Positions 46,372-56,333 are shown, numbered from the stretch's first letter. The stretch: DNA of 63,527 bases from Terriglobia bacterium (GCA_020073215.1 JAIQFO010000029.1:1-63527), one strand, 5' to 3'. The notes: a model not told the origin generated them from the sequence alone. Numbers and translations are program-made.

Positions 46372-46761
46372 CTAATCCGGGACCGTGTGCTCTCGCAGCA
46401 GGGAGCGCCGAGGACTGCTGTGAGAATCGTGACAGTCCACACATCCCACTTTTGCGGTCGGCTTGTGCCGCCGCAATTGCGCGGATTTCTCGTGGCAACC
46501 GAAACAGATCTTTTCCTTCGGCGCTGCCAGATTCAGTATCGTCATGTCGCCTTCAGTCTGCGCCAGGTGGCAGACGGTGCACGGAATCTCCATGGCAGCA
46601 TGCACGGACTTGCCCTTGGTCTTATTGACGTGACACGAGGAACAGTCGGCATCCTTCGGCACGACGCCGGGGTGCTCGATAGGATGTTCGACGACCGATG
46701 CCGACATTGCCGCCGCCAGAAGCAGCAGGGCAACGATCGGTGCACGGAGTGCGAACTTCAC
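46372..46761 (-). CDS. Tetraheme c-type cytochrome (doubled CXXCH)
   Basis: 129 residues from a GTG at 46761, chosen because it begins a signal peptide (VKFALRAPIVALLLLAAAMS) and has CAGG upstream; a longer frame to 46875 adds an implausible N-terminus. Four heme-binding motifs: CSSCH, CTVCH, CFGCH and CVDCH, with distal histidines around them. This is the small NrfB/NapC-like or doubled-CXXCH type of periplasmic electron carrier. No oxidoreductase partner is adjacent, so its donor and acceptor are unknown. Confidence 0.88.
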   Translation of the reverse strand: MKFALRAPIVALLLLAAAMSASVVEHPIEHPGVVPKDADCSSCHVNKTKGKSVHAAMEIPCTVCHLAQTEGDMTILNLAAPKEKICFGCHEKSAQLRRHKPTAKVGCVDCHDSHSSPRRSLLREHTVPD

Positions 46762-46934
46762 GCGCCTGAGTATGCAGGCGACACCGAGCCGGTGCAATAA
46801 TGCCTTTGCGTTAAGGCGGACCCATGCTGGTGTGGTGACTGGGCTCCGCCCCGAACCCCGGGAGGCCCACGCCAATAACGGGTACTACGCCCCGTGACAA
46901 TAGAAACCACAAGCCACGGGTGGCTTTGCGCACA

Positions 46935-48845
46935 TCACTTGCCGGTGGGCATCTGGGGGACCTGCTCCCCGGCCTTCGCTGAGTACAGAATGAATTTGAA
47001 CGGGTCTGTGTTTTGGTTCTTCTCCATCAGCTTGAGGTAGATGAGCCGTTTGGCTCTCGCCACCGAGTCGCTATGCTCGAACCTGGCTTCGGATGATTCC
47101 AGCAGCGAGGCCGCGAGTTCGTATTTGCCGTCAGCAGCCATTCGTCCCAGCGCATTGGTAAGCTGCCTTTCCGACAAGCCTAGATAATCAACCAGGAGTT
47201 CTGCGCGGTCCGCGCCGCTAAGGTGTTCGAGGCCTTGAAGGTCGGCTTGCCAATACCCGACGCTCTGGTCGTAAAGCCGATCAACGACGTGTTCGCGCAT
47301 AAGGAAATATGGCAGATACACATCCGGATTGCCGCTGGGCAGATCCGGGGGAATCAAATTTGCTTGCTGAATCATGGCCAGTTCATCCCCGCGGCGGATT
47401 GCGTTCAATACCTGCTCGCGCAGCCAGCTTAGGTCGAGCTTGAGATGCGCCAACATGGCGGTTGACGCGAAATTCCGCGTGAGCGGCTCGTGGCCGTGCA
47501 ACAAATGTTTCGGATTCTTCTCTACCACGATGTCGATTGCGTCCAGGAGCCCTTGCAGATCGCCTTCTTCGACAAACGGCGCCCCGAGATAGGGCATGAT
47601 GAAATCTCCCACGAACATCACACTGAGATCAGGCAAATAGATGAACATCCCGTCATGCGTTTCTCCACCTTGCACAGGGATCAACTCGACCCGCGTTCTT
47701 CCGATCTTCAGTTCGGTTCGGCGGTCGATGGCGACATCGGGCTTGAAGCTGCGCACGTCGTCAACGCGGAAGCGCTCGCCAAAAAAGGATTTGCCGAGAG
47801 TCCCGGGCGCGTCGAGCTCGCGGCCAACCTCTTGCTCATAGTTGCTCCGTGCATAGAAACGTAAATTCTCATTGAGGGAGCGAAAGTAAGCGTGGCCGCC
47901 AATGTGATCCCAGTGGGAGTGCGTGATGAAGACGGTCGTCAGCGCCGGCAAATTCGGCGCATAGGCGCGCAGGGCCTCGTACGCAGCCTTGGCAGAGTCC
48001 GGCCGCGTTCCCGCGTCGATCCCTATCAGTTGCCGCCTGTCGTCGGAGACAACGAAATAGTATTCCGTGAACTCGAATCCCGAGAGCGCGTACACGCGCC
48101 CGGGCACGATCTCCGCGATGCGCCGTGGGGCGAAAGTGTGCCCCGACACGAGATCCTCGGAAAACGGGGTGGTCAGCGTAATCGGGCTGCTAAAGTCCTT
48201 GTAGCCGCTTCGCCGCAAATAGTCTTGCGCCTTGGCCTGTTCTCCGCGGGAGAGCGCGAGTTTTCCCAGGTGGTAGTAAGCTTCCCGCAACCAACTCGCC
48301 TGCGGCGCCTTGTCTGCGTTTTCCACACACCAGGCGAGCTCGGCTTGCGCTTCCTTCTGCTGATGGAAAAAGCCGGGAAGGTCCGCCAGGACGACGCCCG
48401 CAATCCAATTCACAACGAAGACGTGCCCACCGGAAAGCTGCTTGGCTTGTTCCAGTGTCGCGATCGTCTCTTTCACGTAACCCACTCGATGCAGCAGCGA
48501 AACTGAACTTGCGTGTTGAGCTCGCAACAAACCGATTGCGCTCAGATACACGGCTTTTTGCGTGTCGGTAAGACGCGGCCCGAATTGCTTCAGCCGCTCG
48601 GAAAAAAACTCCACGCCGTCACTCTGCAGGTTGGCATTCGAATACTGCGCCATCAGGAGAAACAGTATTTGTGGATCTTGAGGCGGTCCCACGCTGTTGA
48701 TCGCCTTGAAATACTCGAGGTCCGGACGATGGGAGCCGGACTCTGTGGTATTCGCGGCGACCGAACCGGAGGACGCTTCCCGCAAGCCCACCAGCAAGAT
48801 TCCAAACAGTAGCAGCGCAGCCGATACATAGATGAAGCTTTTCAT
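46935..48845 (-). CDS. Metallo-beta-lactamase-fold hydrolase with helical-repeat N-terminus
   Basis: 636 residues from ATG 48845, with AAAGGA eight bases upstream. N-terminal anchor or signal (MKSFIYVSAALLLFGILLVG), a helical TPR-like region (about 60-210), an MBL domain (about 245-460) with the metal motif THSHWDHIGGH and later ligands in QGGETHDGM and LLHGHEPL, and a C-terminal helical part like that of alkylsulfatases/SCP2-like domains. It probably hydrolyses an ester or similar bond in the envelope. The gene lies 24 bases after the isomerase-like gene and likely shares its MarR-controlled promoter. Confidence 0.88.
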   Translation of the reverse strand: MKSFIYVSAALLLFGILLVGLREASSGSVAANTTESGSHRPDLEYFKAINSVGPPQDPQILFLLMAQYSNANLQSDGVEFFSERLKQFGPRLTDTQKAVYLSAIGLLRAQHASSVSLLHRVGYVKETIATLEQAKQLSGGHVFVVNWIAGVVLADLPGFFHQQKEAQAELAWCVENADKAPQASWLREAYYHLGKLALSRGEQAKAQDYLRRSGYKDFSSPITLTTPFSEDLVSGHTFAPRRIAEIVPGRVYALSGFEFTEYYFVVSDDRRQLIGIDAGTRPDSAKAAYEALRAYAPNLPALTTVFITHSHWDHIGGHAYFRSLNENLRFYARSNYEQEVGRELDAPGTLGKSFFGERFRVDDVRSFKPDVAIDRRTELKIGRTRVELIPVQGGETHDGMFIYLPDLSVMFVGDFIMPYLGAPFVEEGDLQGLLDAIDIVVEKNPKHLLHGHEPLTRNFASTAMLAHLKLDLSWLREQVLNAIRRGDELAMIQQANLIPPDLPSGNPDVYLPYFLMREHVVDRLYDQSVGYWQADLQGLEHLSGADRAELLVDYLGLSERQLTNALGRMAADGKYELAASLLESSEARFEHSDSVARAKRLIYLKLMEKNQNTDPFKFILYSAKAGEQVPQMPTGK

Positions 48846-48869
48846 AAGCTGTCCTTTCAAACAGTGACC

Positions 48870-49213
48870 TCACGCCGTCTCTCGGACTTTCGCCCTGAAC
48901 TGCTCCAGCCGCGGCCGAAGCGCCAATCCGCGACCCTCAAAACTGGTGAGTGGAGTCACGTCGGTTTCCATTCGCGGCCAGACCGGCAGGCTTGTAATGA
49001 GATCGTCCAGGTCCCGCGCGGACTCGGCTGTAACGATCAATGCAAGCGCGACAGCACCGCTCACGGGCCCGCCTGCCACGATCTTTTTCTCATCCTGCAG
49101 CTTCGTGCATAACTCAAGCTGGGGAGGATGACCTGCTCGATGAAGACGGCCCCTTCCGCCGGAGTCGCTGGGCGACCCGAAGCCGCGAGCCTCATTTGGA
49201 CCAGATATTGCAT
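48870..49213 (-). pseudogene. Muconolactone isomerase-like protein, frameshifted
   Basis: Two frames together encode one protein of about 113 residues. The first part runs from ATG 49213 (GGAGG eight bases upstream): MQYLVQMRLAASGRPATPAE, then GAVFIEQVILPS. The second part runs LELCTKLQDEKKIVAGGPVS, then AVALALIVTAESARDLDDL and LPVWPRMETDVTPL to the stop at 48870. The switch falls at a CCCC run (about 49121-49124); one more C would restore a single frame (VILPQLELCTKLQ). The whole resembles the small ferredoxin-fold muconolactone delta-isomerase/YCII-like group. It may be a sequencing error or a true recent pseudogene. A MarR operator lies upstream and the hydrolase gene downstream. Confidence 0.75.
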
Positions 49214-49240
49214 TTTGAGTTCCTCCCTTTCAGATAACAG

Positions 49241-49252
49241 ATGTATATACAT
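49241..49252. promoter_or_regulatory. MarR operator candidate 1
   Basis: Perfect palindrome ATGTATATACAT, 28 bases upstream of the isomerase-like ATG. Matches the site at 49751-49762 in 11 of 12 bases, including the shared preceding AG. Confidence 0.7.
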
Positions 49253-49286
49253 GTTTCTGGATTCAAAAAACTTCAATTAGCGAAAT

Positions 49287-49727
49287 TTACCCATCCATCG
49301 CTGCTCGGGTGACCTCCGCCAGCACGCCGTTCAATTGGCCCGCTGTTTTTTCGCCTAGAGCCGTTCGCACACGGTCCTGTGCCCGCTTCCAGTACCGCAG
49401 CGATTGCTGGAACTTCTCCCGCCCAGCCGTTGTCAGACGGAAAATTCGCACCCGCCGGTCATCGCCCTCTTTCGCCTGTACCCAGCCATGTTTCTTCAGG
49501 AGTTCCAGCATCCGCGTCAGCGTCGTCGAGTCCAATGCTAACAACTTGCCCAGCTTCCCTTGAGCGATTTCGCCCGTACGGTCCAGCGCCATCAACAGAG
49601 TGAATTGGGTGATCTCGATGCCTTCGCGCTGCAGTTCCTGGTTATAGATTCGCGTAACGGCTCGCGCCGCTCGGCGCAGGTTGGCGCAGGTGCACGGCAG
49701 GAGCGCCAATGATCCTCTGCCTTCCAT
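49287..49727 (-). CDS. MarR-family transcriptional regulator
   Basis: 146 residues from ATG 49727 (AGGA six bases upstream); a longer frame to 49760 would start inside the operator. Winged-helix DNA-binding region about 40-110: [40 protein letters not shown] (recognition helix), [19 protein letters not shown] (wing). Dimerisation helices at both ends. Typically represses its own gene and a neighbouring operon and is released by an aromatic or oxidising ligand. Matching palindromes lie upstream of this gene and of the next gene (49241-49252), supporting control of the isomerase-like/hydrolase operon and of itself. Confidence 0.92.
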   Translation of the reverse strand: MEGRGSLALLPCTCANLRRAARAVTRIYNQELQREGIEITQFTLLMALDRTGEIAQGKLGKLLALDSTTLTRMLELLKKHGWVQAKEGDDRRVRIFRLTTAGREKFQQSLRYWKRAQDRVRTALGEKTAGQLNGVLAEVTRAAMDG

Positions 49728-49750
49728 ATTTGTCCTGTTGCTCACGATAG

Positions 49751-49762
49751 ATGTATACACAT
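49751..49762. promoter_or_regulatory. MarR operator candidate 2
   Basis: ATGTATACACAT, one base off a perfect palindrome, 24 bases upstream of the marR ATG. The spacing mirrors that of the first site to its gene. Confidence 0.65.
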
Positions 49763-49886
49763 ATTACCAATCGTTGGTCAAGCGCGAAAGAGCTTCCAGG
49801 ACTTCGGAAAACCCGTGACCCGGCTTGGTGCCCCAGGTCTCGCGCGTTTACAATCAAAGATTCTCTCTCGATTGGAACCCATAATC

Positions 49887-51707
49887 ATGCACCGCTGGTC
49901 GCAACTCTTTATTCCTACTCTTCGCGAGGCTCCGGCCGATGCCGAAGTCGCTAGCCACAAACTGCTGGTCCGCGCCGGATACATCCGTCAACTGGGCGCT
50001 GGAATCTATTCGTTTCTATTCCTCGGCAATCGCACTACCCAGAAAATCATGGGCATCGTCCGCCAGGAAATGGACAAGATCGGGCAGGAGTTCTACCTGC
50101 CCACACTGCATCCCCGCGATCTGTGGGAGGAGAGCGGACGCTGGACCGTGATGGGCGACAACATGTTTCGCCTCAAGGATCGCAAGGGTGCCGACCTTTG
50201 TCTCGGCATGACTCATGAAGAAGTCATGACCGACATTGCCCGCAAGGAACTGCGCAGCTACAAGCAGCTGCCGCAGATCTGGTATCAGATTCAGACCAAG
50301 TTTCGCGATGAACCTCGGCCCAAGTCAGGCCTGCTGCGCGTGCGTCAGTTCATCATGAAAGACGCTTACTCGTTCGACATGGATGCAGCGGGACTCGACG
50401 TCTCCTACCAGAAGAATCACGATGCCTACTGCCGCATCTTCGACCGCTGCGGCCTGAAGTACATGGTGATCGACGCCCATTCGGGCGCCATGGGAGGATC
50501 GCAGTCCCAGGAATTCATGGTACGCACTCCCGCGGGCGAGGACCAGGTCGTAAGCTGCGAGAAGTGCAGCTACGCGGCGAACATGGAGAAGGCGACCTCG
50601 AAGCTCGCTCCCATCGAAGACCTCAAGCCCGAGGGCGACGGTAAGCCGCTGCTCATCCACACGCCGGGCAAGGGAGGCATCGCCGATGTGGCGGAGTTTC
50701 TGAACATCTCCGCCAAACACGACATCAAGGCCGTCGCCTACATGGCGCAGAATCCTGGCAAAGACAAAGACGGAGACATGACGCTGGAGCGGCCAGTAGT
50801 GGTCCTCCTGCGCGGCGATCACATGGTGAACGAGACCAAGCTGCTCACGCTGGTGAAGGCGAGCCAGCTTCGTCCCATGCAAACCGACGAACTGGAGAAA
50901 TACTTCCAGGGTCCCGCTGGTTACATCGGACCAATTGGCTTGGTGTTGAAACCCAGGGAAGAGCTCGGCGTGTGGGATCGGAAGGAACACGCGGGCGATC
51001 CAAAGTACGATGCGCGCGCCGTCCATGTCCTACTCGATGAAGCGCTCGTCGGCCGTACTAACATGATCTGCGGCGCGAACCAACTCGACTACCATTTCAA
51101 GAACGTAACTCCCGGCAAGGACTTCCAGTACACCCTCGCCGCCGACCTGCGCAGTGTCACCGCCGGCGAAGCCTGCCCCAACTGCGGCGCTCCCTTGCAC
51201 ATCGATACCGCCGTCGAGGTCGGACACATCTTCAAGCTGGGATACAAGTATTCCGAATCGATGGGCGCCCGTGTTCTCGACCGCAATGGCAAGGAGGTCG
51301 CCCCCATCATGGGCAGCTACGGGATTGGTATCGAGCGCATCCTGACCGCGGCCGTCGAGCAGAATAACGACGAGAACGGTTTCTGGCTGCCGCCTTCCAT
51401 CGCGCCCTTTGAAGTAGTCGTAGTCGCCACCAACACCAAAGAGGAATCGATCCGTACGACCGCCGAGCAGGTTGCCCGGCAACTCGAGGCCTCCGGGTTC
51501 GACGTTTTGCTGGATGATCGGGACGAACGCCCGGGGGTAAAGTTCAAGGACGCCGATTTGGTCGGTATCCCCTTTCGTATCAACGCGGGAAAGAAGGTTA
51601 CCGAAGGTATGTTGGAAGTCGTTCCGCGCTCGACTCGCCAATCGGTCGACGTTAGAATTTCTGCCATAACGGAGTATTTCCAGAAACTGCGTCCGGCCGC
51701 TCGCTAA
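49887..51707 (+). CDS. proS: Prolyl-tRNA synthetase (bacterial type)
   Basis: 606 residues from ATG 49887 ([20 protein letters not shown]). Class II synthetase that charges tRNA-Pro. Motif 2 region [27 protein letters not shown], motif 3 [18 protein letters not shown]; between them (about 225-400) is the INS editing domain ([20 protein letters not shown] region) that marks the bacterial form. The anticodon-binding domain follows (about 510-600, [20 protein letters not shown]). I rejected a 24-codon upstream extension because the family start is at this methionine. Divergent from marR. Confidence 0.97.
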   Translation: MHRWSQLFIPTLREAPADAEVASHKLLVRAGYIRQLGAGIYSFLFLGNRTTQKIMGIVRQEMDKIGQEFYLPTLHPRDLWEESGRWTVMGDNMFRLKDRKGADLCLGMTHEEVMTDIARKELRSYKQLPQIWYQIQTKFRDEPRPKSGLLRVRQFIMKDAYSFDMDAAGLDVSYQKNHDAYCRIFDRCGLKYMVIDAHSGAMGGSQSQEFMVRTPAGEDQVVSCEKCSYAANMEKATSKLAPIEDLKPEGDGKPLLIHTPGKGGIADVAEFLNISAKHDIKAVAYMAQNPGKDKDGDMTLERPVVVLLRGDHMVNETKLLTLVKASQLRPMQTDELEKYFQGPAGYIGPIGLVLKPREELGVWDRKEHAGDPKYDARAVHVLLDEALVGRTNMICGANQLDYHFKNVTPGKDFQYTLAADLRSVTAGEACPNCGAPLHIDTAVEVGHIFKLGYKYSESMGARVLDRNGKEVAPIMGSYGIGIERILTAAVEQNNDENGFWLPPSIAPFEVVVVATNTKEESIRTTAEQVARQLEASGFDVLLDDRDERPGVKFKDADLVGIPFRINAGKKVTEGMLEVVPRSTRQSVDVRISAITEYFQKLRPAAR

Positions 51708-51796
51708 CCCGCGAATTGGGCCGGCGCAGGATGGAAACGGCTCGCGACAACTCGCGGCATTAAGACTCGCAACCGGCGATTTGGCGAATGTTTCTT

Positions 51797-52156
51797 ATGG
51801 CAACTCTGAAATTAGTCTTCGCTTTGGCCGTCTTTGGGCTGGTGATCCTGGTGGGCATTAAAGTCGTCCCGCCGTATTTCTCGAACTACGAGTTCCAGGA
51901 TGCGGTCAAGACCGAAGCCCTGCAGTCCACCTACACCGCGCGCTCGGAAGAGGACATTCGCACGGCCATTATCAAGCAAGCCCACAGTTACGATATCGAG
52001 TTGACGGACAAGCAGGTCCATGTCACGCGATCGGGCAGCGGGATTGGCAACGGCGCGATCGCTATTGAATGCGATTACAGCGTTCCGCTTGAATTGCCCG
52101 GTTACTCGACCTCCGTCGACTTCCATGTATCCTCCAAGAACAGAGGCATTTACTAG
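51797..52156 (+). CDS. Small membrane-anchored protein (DUF4845-like)
   Basis: 119 residues from ATG 51797 (a methionine three codons earlier is possible). One N-terminal membrane segment (LKLVFALAVFGLVILVGIKV) followed by VPPYFSNYEFQDAVKTEAL, and a small alpha/beta domain outside the membrane. The order of hydrophobic segment, KxVPxYxxNY and downstream acidic helix resembles DUF4845 proteins, whose role is unknown. It follows proS by 89 bases in the same direction. Confidence 0.75.
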   Translation: MATLKLVFALAVFGLVILVGIKVVPPYFSNYEFQDAVKTEALQSTYTARSEEDIRTAIIKQAHSYDIELTDKQVHVTRSGSGIGNGAIAIECDYSVPLELPGYSTSVDFHVSSKNRGIY

Positions 52157-52197
52157 AACTCGCCCCTAAATGGTTCTGGATAAGGAACGGCTTTCAG

Positions 52198-52360
52198 AGC
52201 CTGCTGAAAAACCCGTGTAGGGACGGGGCTTGCCCCGTCTCAGACTGCTGAACAACCCTGGGTTTGGGGGGTCACGGCAGCCGTGGAGCTCAGGGCCACA
52301 AGGAATGCGGGCTTTCAGCCGCTGAGGGCACGGCTCTCGCTCACGGACGACTTTTTCCGC
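52198..52360. repeat. Mosaic repeat region
   Basis: Contains CCTGCTGAAAAACCC, a GTAGGGACGGGGCTTGCCCC unit (52215-52243), GACTGCTGAACAACCC, the inverted 'gggctttcagccgctgagggcacggct' unit (52308-52335) and GACTTTTTCCGCAAGC, whose TTTTTCCGCA resembles the end of the element at 4499-4637. It looks like several repeats inserted next to or into one another. Confidence 0.65.
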
Positions 52361-52367
52361 AAGCGGT

Positions 52368-53321
52368 TCAGCGCGGCTTGGCCTGCGGCGGGATTGATTC
52401 GCTTCCCTTTCGAGCAGCGCTTTCCAGAGTCGACGCGCCGACCGCCAGGTCGGCGGACCAGCAATCGGCAAGAATCTTCCAGGTGCCAACGGGCTGCCGC
52501 ACCAGGACGACCAGATATTTTCCCCGCTCTTCGCGGCGCTTGCCCATGGCGACGGGCACCAGCATTTTGCAGCGGCCGAGATCCAGAGCAATATCCCCCA
52601 TCACGTCGACGCGCAGCGAGTCCATCTCGACGTCACCCAATCCGGCTTCGAGCAGCGCGACCAGAAACTCCCGGATGGCAGGCAGGCTGCGAACCGGCGG
52701 AACGCTCGAGCGGATGAGCGTCGCGTCGGCGGTGTAGAGCTCGATCAGGTCGTCAATATGTTTTGTATTGCAAGCCTGCGCCCAGTCCTGCACAACCTGG
52801 CGGGCGCCCGCTTCGGCGCGGCCGCCGGTCGAATTGCCCGCAGAACCGCTCGCGGAACCGGGAGCACGGCCGCGAGGAGCAGACGACTGCGGCTCGGCAG
52901 CGGGCGCGCCCGATGCCGTCCCGTGACTGGGGACAAGATGGTGATAGTGGTGGTGAACGTGATGTTGCGCGCCGCCGGGAGAGTGCTGCGGAGCCGCAGT
53001 GCCCTCCTTCGGGGTCCCGCACCAGACACAAAAGCGAGCGCCCGCCGGCAGTGAACCTCCGCATTCGGAGCACGCGTCGCTCGCTTGGTCGGCGGCGCCG
53101 GCTGTCGCCAGGTCCTGCGCCGCCGCCGCGCTTCCCGACATGCGCTGGATCGCTTCCACCGCCGCCGCCACCGCTTCGGCATTCGGTTTTGGCCAACGAA
53201 AATTGCCGGGAAGCCGCTGAAAAAACTCGTCAACTTCTTTGCCTTCGACGCCGCCTTCGACAAGCGGATCGTGCCGTTCGTCCGGCTCCGGATCGGGAGG
53301 ATTTGGAGGGTGTGCGGTCAC
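52368..53321 (-). CDS. Zinc-ribbon protein with C-terminal NTF2/SnoaL-like domain
   Basis: 317 residues. Zinc ribbon at about 84-102 (CSECGGSLPAGARFCVWCG), a His-rich then Gly/Ser/Ala-rich linker (HHVHHHYHHL; about 115-170), and an NTF2-like cone-fold domain at about 175-290 (QVVQDWAQACNTKHIDDLIE, LYTADATLIRSSVPPV). Such domains bind small ligands or mediate dimerisation. No catalytic motif is obvious. ATG at 53321; GTGACCGCAC is the start context on the minus strand, so a GTG start is used. Stands alone. Confidence 0.75.
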   Translation of the reverse strand: MTAHPPNPPDPEPDERHDPLVEGGVEGKEVDEFFQRLPGNFRWPKPNAEAVAAAVEAIQRMSGSAAAAQDLATAGAADQASDACSECGGSLPAGARFCVWCGTPKEGTAAPQHSPGGAQHHVHHHYHHLVPSHGTASGAPAAEPQSSAPRGRAPGSASGSAGNSTGGRAEAGARQVVQDWAQACNTKHIDDLIELYTADATLIRSSVPPVRSLPAIREFLVALLEAGLGDVEMDSLRVDVMGDIALDLGRCKMLVPVAMGKRREERGKYLVVLVRQPVGTWKILADCWSADLAVGASTLESAARKGSESIPPQAKPR

Positions 53322-53490
53322 GGCAACCTCATCGCTGACATTGTAGGAGAATTCGCGCCTTGGCGGATGCTGAATCTTACCCGCGTTTCGGAATCGGTGG
53401 AATACCGCTGCCGAGCGCGGGACGGGCCAGAGCCTGCCCTGACCTTGCCAAAGGATCGCCCGTCACCAACCGAACATACTATCGATTCCA

Positions 53491-55152
53491 CTACTGCAAG
53501 CCGTTCTGGGTGAATTTGTACCCGGTGCCTCCAGTCTCGGTGGTCAGATAAATGCTCGCAGCCTCGGCCGCGTTGCTGTAGTTGTCAACGACAATCCCAC
53601 TGGGCCCGCCGTTCACTGTCGCCGTGGTCATTGGAGTATCCCCAGTGGTCTCCGCCACACAACCGCCGGATCCTCCCTTTGCGGTACAGTCCTGGGTCAG
53701 CCCGAAGAAAAAGAAATCGATACCGAGAGTGGCGTTAAAGAACTCCGTCCATCCCGTGCAGCGCGCGGTAGTGGAACTGAGAAGTTGCTGTGAGAACGAA
53801 GCCGTCGTGTTCATCGTGGTCCCGCTGAACCCAAAGGAATACTGCCACGGGTTGGTGTCGGCAGGGTTAGTTCCGCAAAGCCGAATCACTCCCGTCGAGG
53901 GATCGGTGAAGTAATCGTTGCTCAGAGCGGGCTCGTAGAGGTTGAGCTTGGTTCCGCCGGCGGAGCCCAGTCCGATGCGGGCTTTCGACTTCTGCGTCAT
54001 GGCAGAGGTATCGGCTTCCACAAGAACGGCGGAAGTGCCGTCATTGGCGCTGACGACGAAGGTTGTGCCGTTGGCGACGTCGACAATCGGCGCACCCACG
54101 ATACCGGGGGTAGGGCCGCCCCGTAATCCAACCACGAGCGCTGTGAGCCCGCCCGTCGTGGTGTCGATCCGATAGAGACTGCCGTCGCTGCTCCCCACCA
54201 TCAGCGCGCTCCGGCCCGCGTCGAGAACCGGAGGACTTAGGTTGTAGTTGGCATGAACGGTTACGGGCCAGATATTATCGGTGACAAGCGTAGGCGTCCC
54301 CTTGAACACTCCTTTAATTTTGTAAAGGGTGCCCTTGTCCGAGCCGACATACGCAATGTCCGCGCCGTAATCCACCCACGGCGATGAGGCCGAGCAGCTG
54401 GCAGGCGCGAAGGTCAGGGACGTCATGGACGCCCCCGGCGCAACGGCGTTTTTGATCGCGCCCTGGCCTTTGGTCCAAGTCAATACATGGAAAATGGCCT
54501 GCGGAGAGGTCCCGGCGACACTTTCCACGAAGGCGATCTTCGTCCCATCCATAGAAAGGACCGGCGAAGTCAGGATTTTGCCCCCGGTAACCGTGGTGGC
54601 GTTATAGGCAAAGAATACCGTCGGAGCCTTGATGCCACTACAAAACCCGGTGCCGCTGCTGTTGACATAGAGATTGTTGAGGGCCACCAGATTGGCCTGG
54701 CCACCGTTGGCCCCCGGAATACCGGGCACTAGCATCCCGAACACCACGTAGTCGTTGCTGCAATCCGGCGCTGCCGCGGGATCAAAGGAGAACTTGGCCG
54801 GATACATATGTGCAATGACGTGCGACCCCAAAGCCAGGTTCCAGTCACGTTGGCTGAAGGTGCCCGCGAAAGCGGAAAGGCCGTCCGCGCCGGAAAAGAC
54901 ATTTGAATTCGGAGCCTGCCAGCGCTGCATCGCCTGATGCAGAATGCGCGGTTCCCGGTAAATCAGCTCCGGGTGCTGGGCAAGCGCATCGCGGCTGAAC
55001 ACGATATGCCGCTCGGACCAGTCGTGCGGAACTCCGGTGTGTCTGGGAGTTGCGCCTTCCTGAGCCCACACACCCGCCGCCATACTCGAGACAACCGCGA
55101 CGCACACCGCCGCACGCACTGCCATTGCACCATAAGGACGCATCGGGTTCAT
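53491..55152 (-). CDS. Secreted propeller-like protein
   Basis: 553 residues from ATG 55152, chosen for GGAGGTGGCGAG directly upstream. Signal peptide about 1-30 (AVRAAVCVAVVSSMAAGVWA). The body has repeated beta-strand modules with Gly-Ser-Asp turns (IAYVGSDKGTLYKIKGVF, ALMVGSSDGSLYRIDTTTGG, FVVSANDGTSAVLVEADT) like PQQ- or YVTN-type propellers, and five or so cysteines that may form disulfides. I cannot assign a function. It is divergent from the Ni/Co transporter-like gene across 260 bases without other features. Confidence 0.72.
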   Translation of the reverse strand: MNPMRPYGAMAVRAAVCVAVVSSMAAGVWAQEGATPRHTGVPHDWSERHIVFSRDALAQHPELIYREPRILHQAMQRWQAPNSNVFSGADGLSAFAGTFSQRDWNLALGSHVIAHMYPAKFSFDPAAAPDCSNDYVVFGMLVPGIPGANGGQANLVALNNLYVNSSGTGFCSGIKAPTVFFAYNATTVTGGKILTSPVLSMDGTKIAFVESVAGTSPQAIFHVLTWTKGQGAIKNAVAPGASMTSLTFAPASCSASSPWVDYGADIAYVGSDKGTLYKIKGVFKGTPTLVTDNIWPVTVHANYNLSPPVLDAGRSALMVGSSDGSLYRIDTTTGGLTALVVGLRGGPTPGIVGAPIVDVANGTTFVVSANDGTSAVLVEADTSAMTQKSKARIGLGSAGGTKLNLYEPALSNDYFTDPSTGVIRLCGTNPADTNPWQYSFGFSGTTMNTTASFSQQLLSSTTARCTGWTEFFNATLGIDFFFFGLTQDCTAKGGSGGCVAETTGDTPMTTATVNGGPSGIVVDNYSNAAEAASIYLTTETGGTGYKFTQNGLQ

Positions 55153-55412
55153 CTCGCCACCTCCGGCTGCGATTGGATTGCCGCCATTGTAGCCGCTTTT
55201 CAGCCCCCCGGCGATACCCGACTTGATATGCCTTGCCCGCTCCCGGAAGCGTCCGGCCCGGCGTTTTATCCGGTAACTTTCCTCGACGCAGCAAGGTGAA
55301 TTACGACCCAACCGGCTCCGAGGGTTTCCGGTTGCCGGGCGGATTTCCGATTCTGCACCTCATCTGCAACAATAGAAGACGTTACCCTGGGCCCCATCTT
55401 CATCCATCATCC

Positions 55413-56159
55413 ATGACCGCGACGCCGAACAGTCTCCAACTTGCGCTCCTCTCGGCGGCCATCCTCGGGTTCCGTCACGGATTCGACTACGACCACATTG
55501 CCGCCATCACCGACATCACCAGCGTGCAGACCAATCGCGGCCGCGCCATGCGGCTTGGTTTGCTCTACGCCTTGGGACACGGGGTCATGGTTGCCCTACT
55601 GGGCAGCGCCGTCATCGTGTTTCAGCTCTCGCTGCCCCACGGTATGGATCGGATCGCCGAGCGGTTAGTCGGACTAACCTTGCTGGTCCTGGGCGTGTAT
55701 GTTCTGGGATCGCTTTTCAACGGGAACTCCGCGCCGCGCAGCCGCTTTCACCTTATGGCCGGAGCATTGCGCTGGCTCCATGGGAAAGTGAAAGGCTACG
55801 GTCACGATCACGAGGTCCCGCCTCCCACCGGTAAGGTCTGGAATTACAGTTCGAAATCCGTGTTGATGATCGGCGTCGTGCATGGACTCGGGGCGGAAAC
55901 GCCCAGCCAATTGATGATCTTCCTGCTGGCGGCCAATCTTGGAGGAATCGGCAAGGGCTTTGTCGGCCTCGCAATGTTTATCGCGGGATTACTGGCCATG
56001 AATACGGTGATGACCGCGTCGGCAGTAGGACTTTTCGGATTCAGTTCGCGCCTGCCGCGCTTTCAGTTTGTAGTGACCGCCCTTACCGCGATTTATAGCC
56101 TGGCGGTGGGCGCGCTTTTCCTCTTCGGGTCGTCGGGATTTCTGCCCGCGCTGGGATAA
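55413..56159 (+). CDS. NicO/NiCoT-type nickel-cobalt transporter-like protein
   Basis: 248 residues from ATG 55413. First helix carries RHGFDYDHIAAITD, the HxxxxDH signature of nickel/cobalt permeases; LLYALGHGVMVALLGS is the second conserved helix. Six or so membrane segments; a His-containing loop (YGHDHEVPP) about residue 130. HGLGAETPSQLMIF is another conserved segment. Likely imports or exports Ni2+/Co2+; the B12-dependent mutase of this organism would need cobalt, but no link is shown. Confidence 0.85.
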   Translation: MTATPNSLQLALLSAAILGFRHGFDYDHIAAITDITSVQTNRGRAMRLGLLYALGHGVMVALLGSAVIVFQLSLPHGMDRIAERLVGLTLLVLGVYVLGSLFNGNSAPRSRFHLMAGALRWLHGKVKGYGHDHEVPPPTGKVWNYSSKSVLMIGVVHGLGAETPSQLMIFLLAANLGGIGKGFVGLAMFIAGLLAMNTVMTASAVGLFGFSSRLPRFQFVVTALTAIYSLAVGALFLFGSSGFLPALG

Positions 56160-56333
56160 GGCTGTGGGCGGGCCTTCTGCACGCCAGACCAGTTATCCCG
56201 GGGTCATCATCGCCTCCTGCCGGGGTCATGGCGTCCCAGTTCCATGTAATCCTCATTCCGCCATAATTAGTTCTGACAGAATCGATGACTTAGTAATACA
56301 ATGGCCGACGTAAGTTACCCGAGGGGGGATTTA

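Noticed and set aside
48619..48873. 84-codon minus-strand frame near the hydrolase start
   Set aside because: Overlaps the signal-peptide region of the metallo-hydrolase in another frame and has no support.
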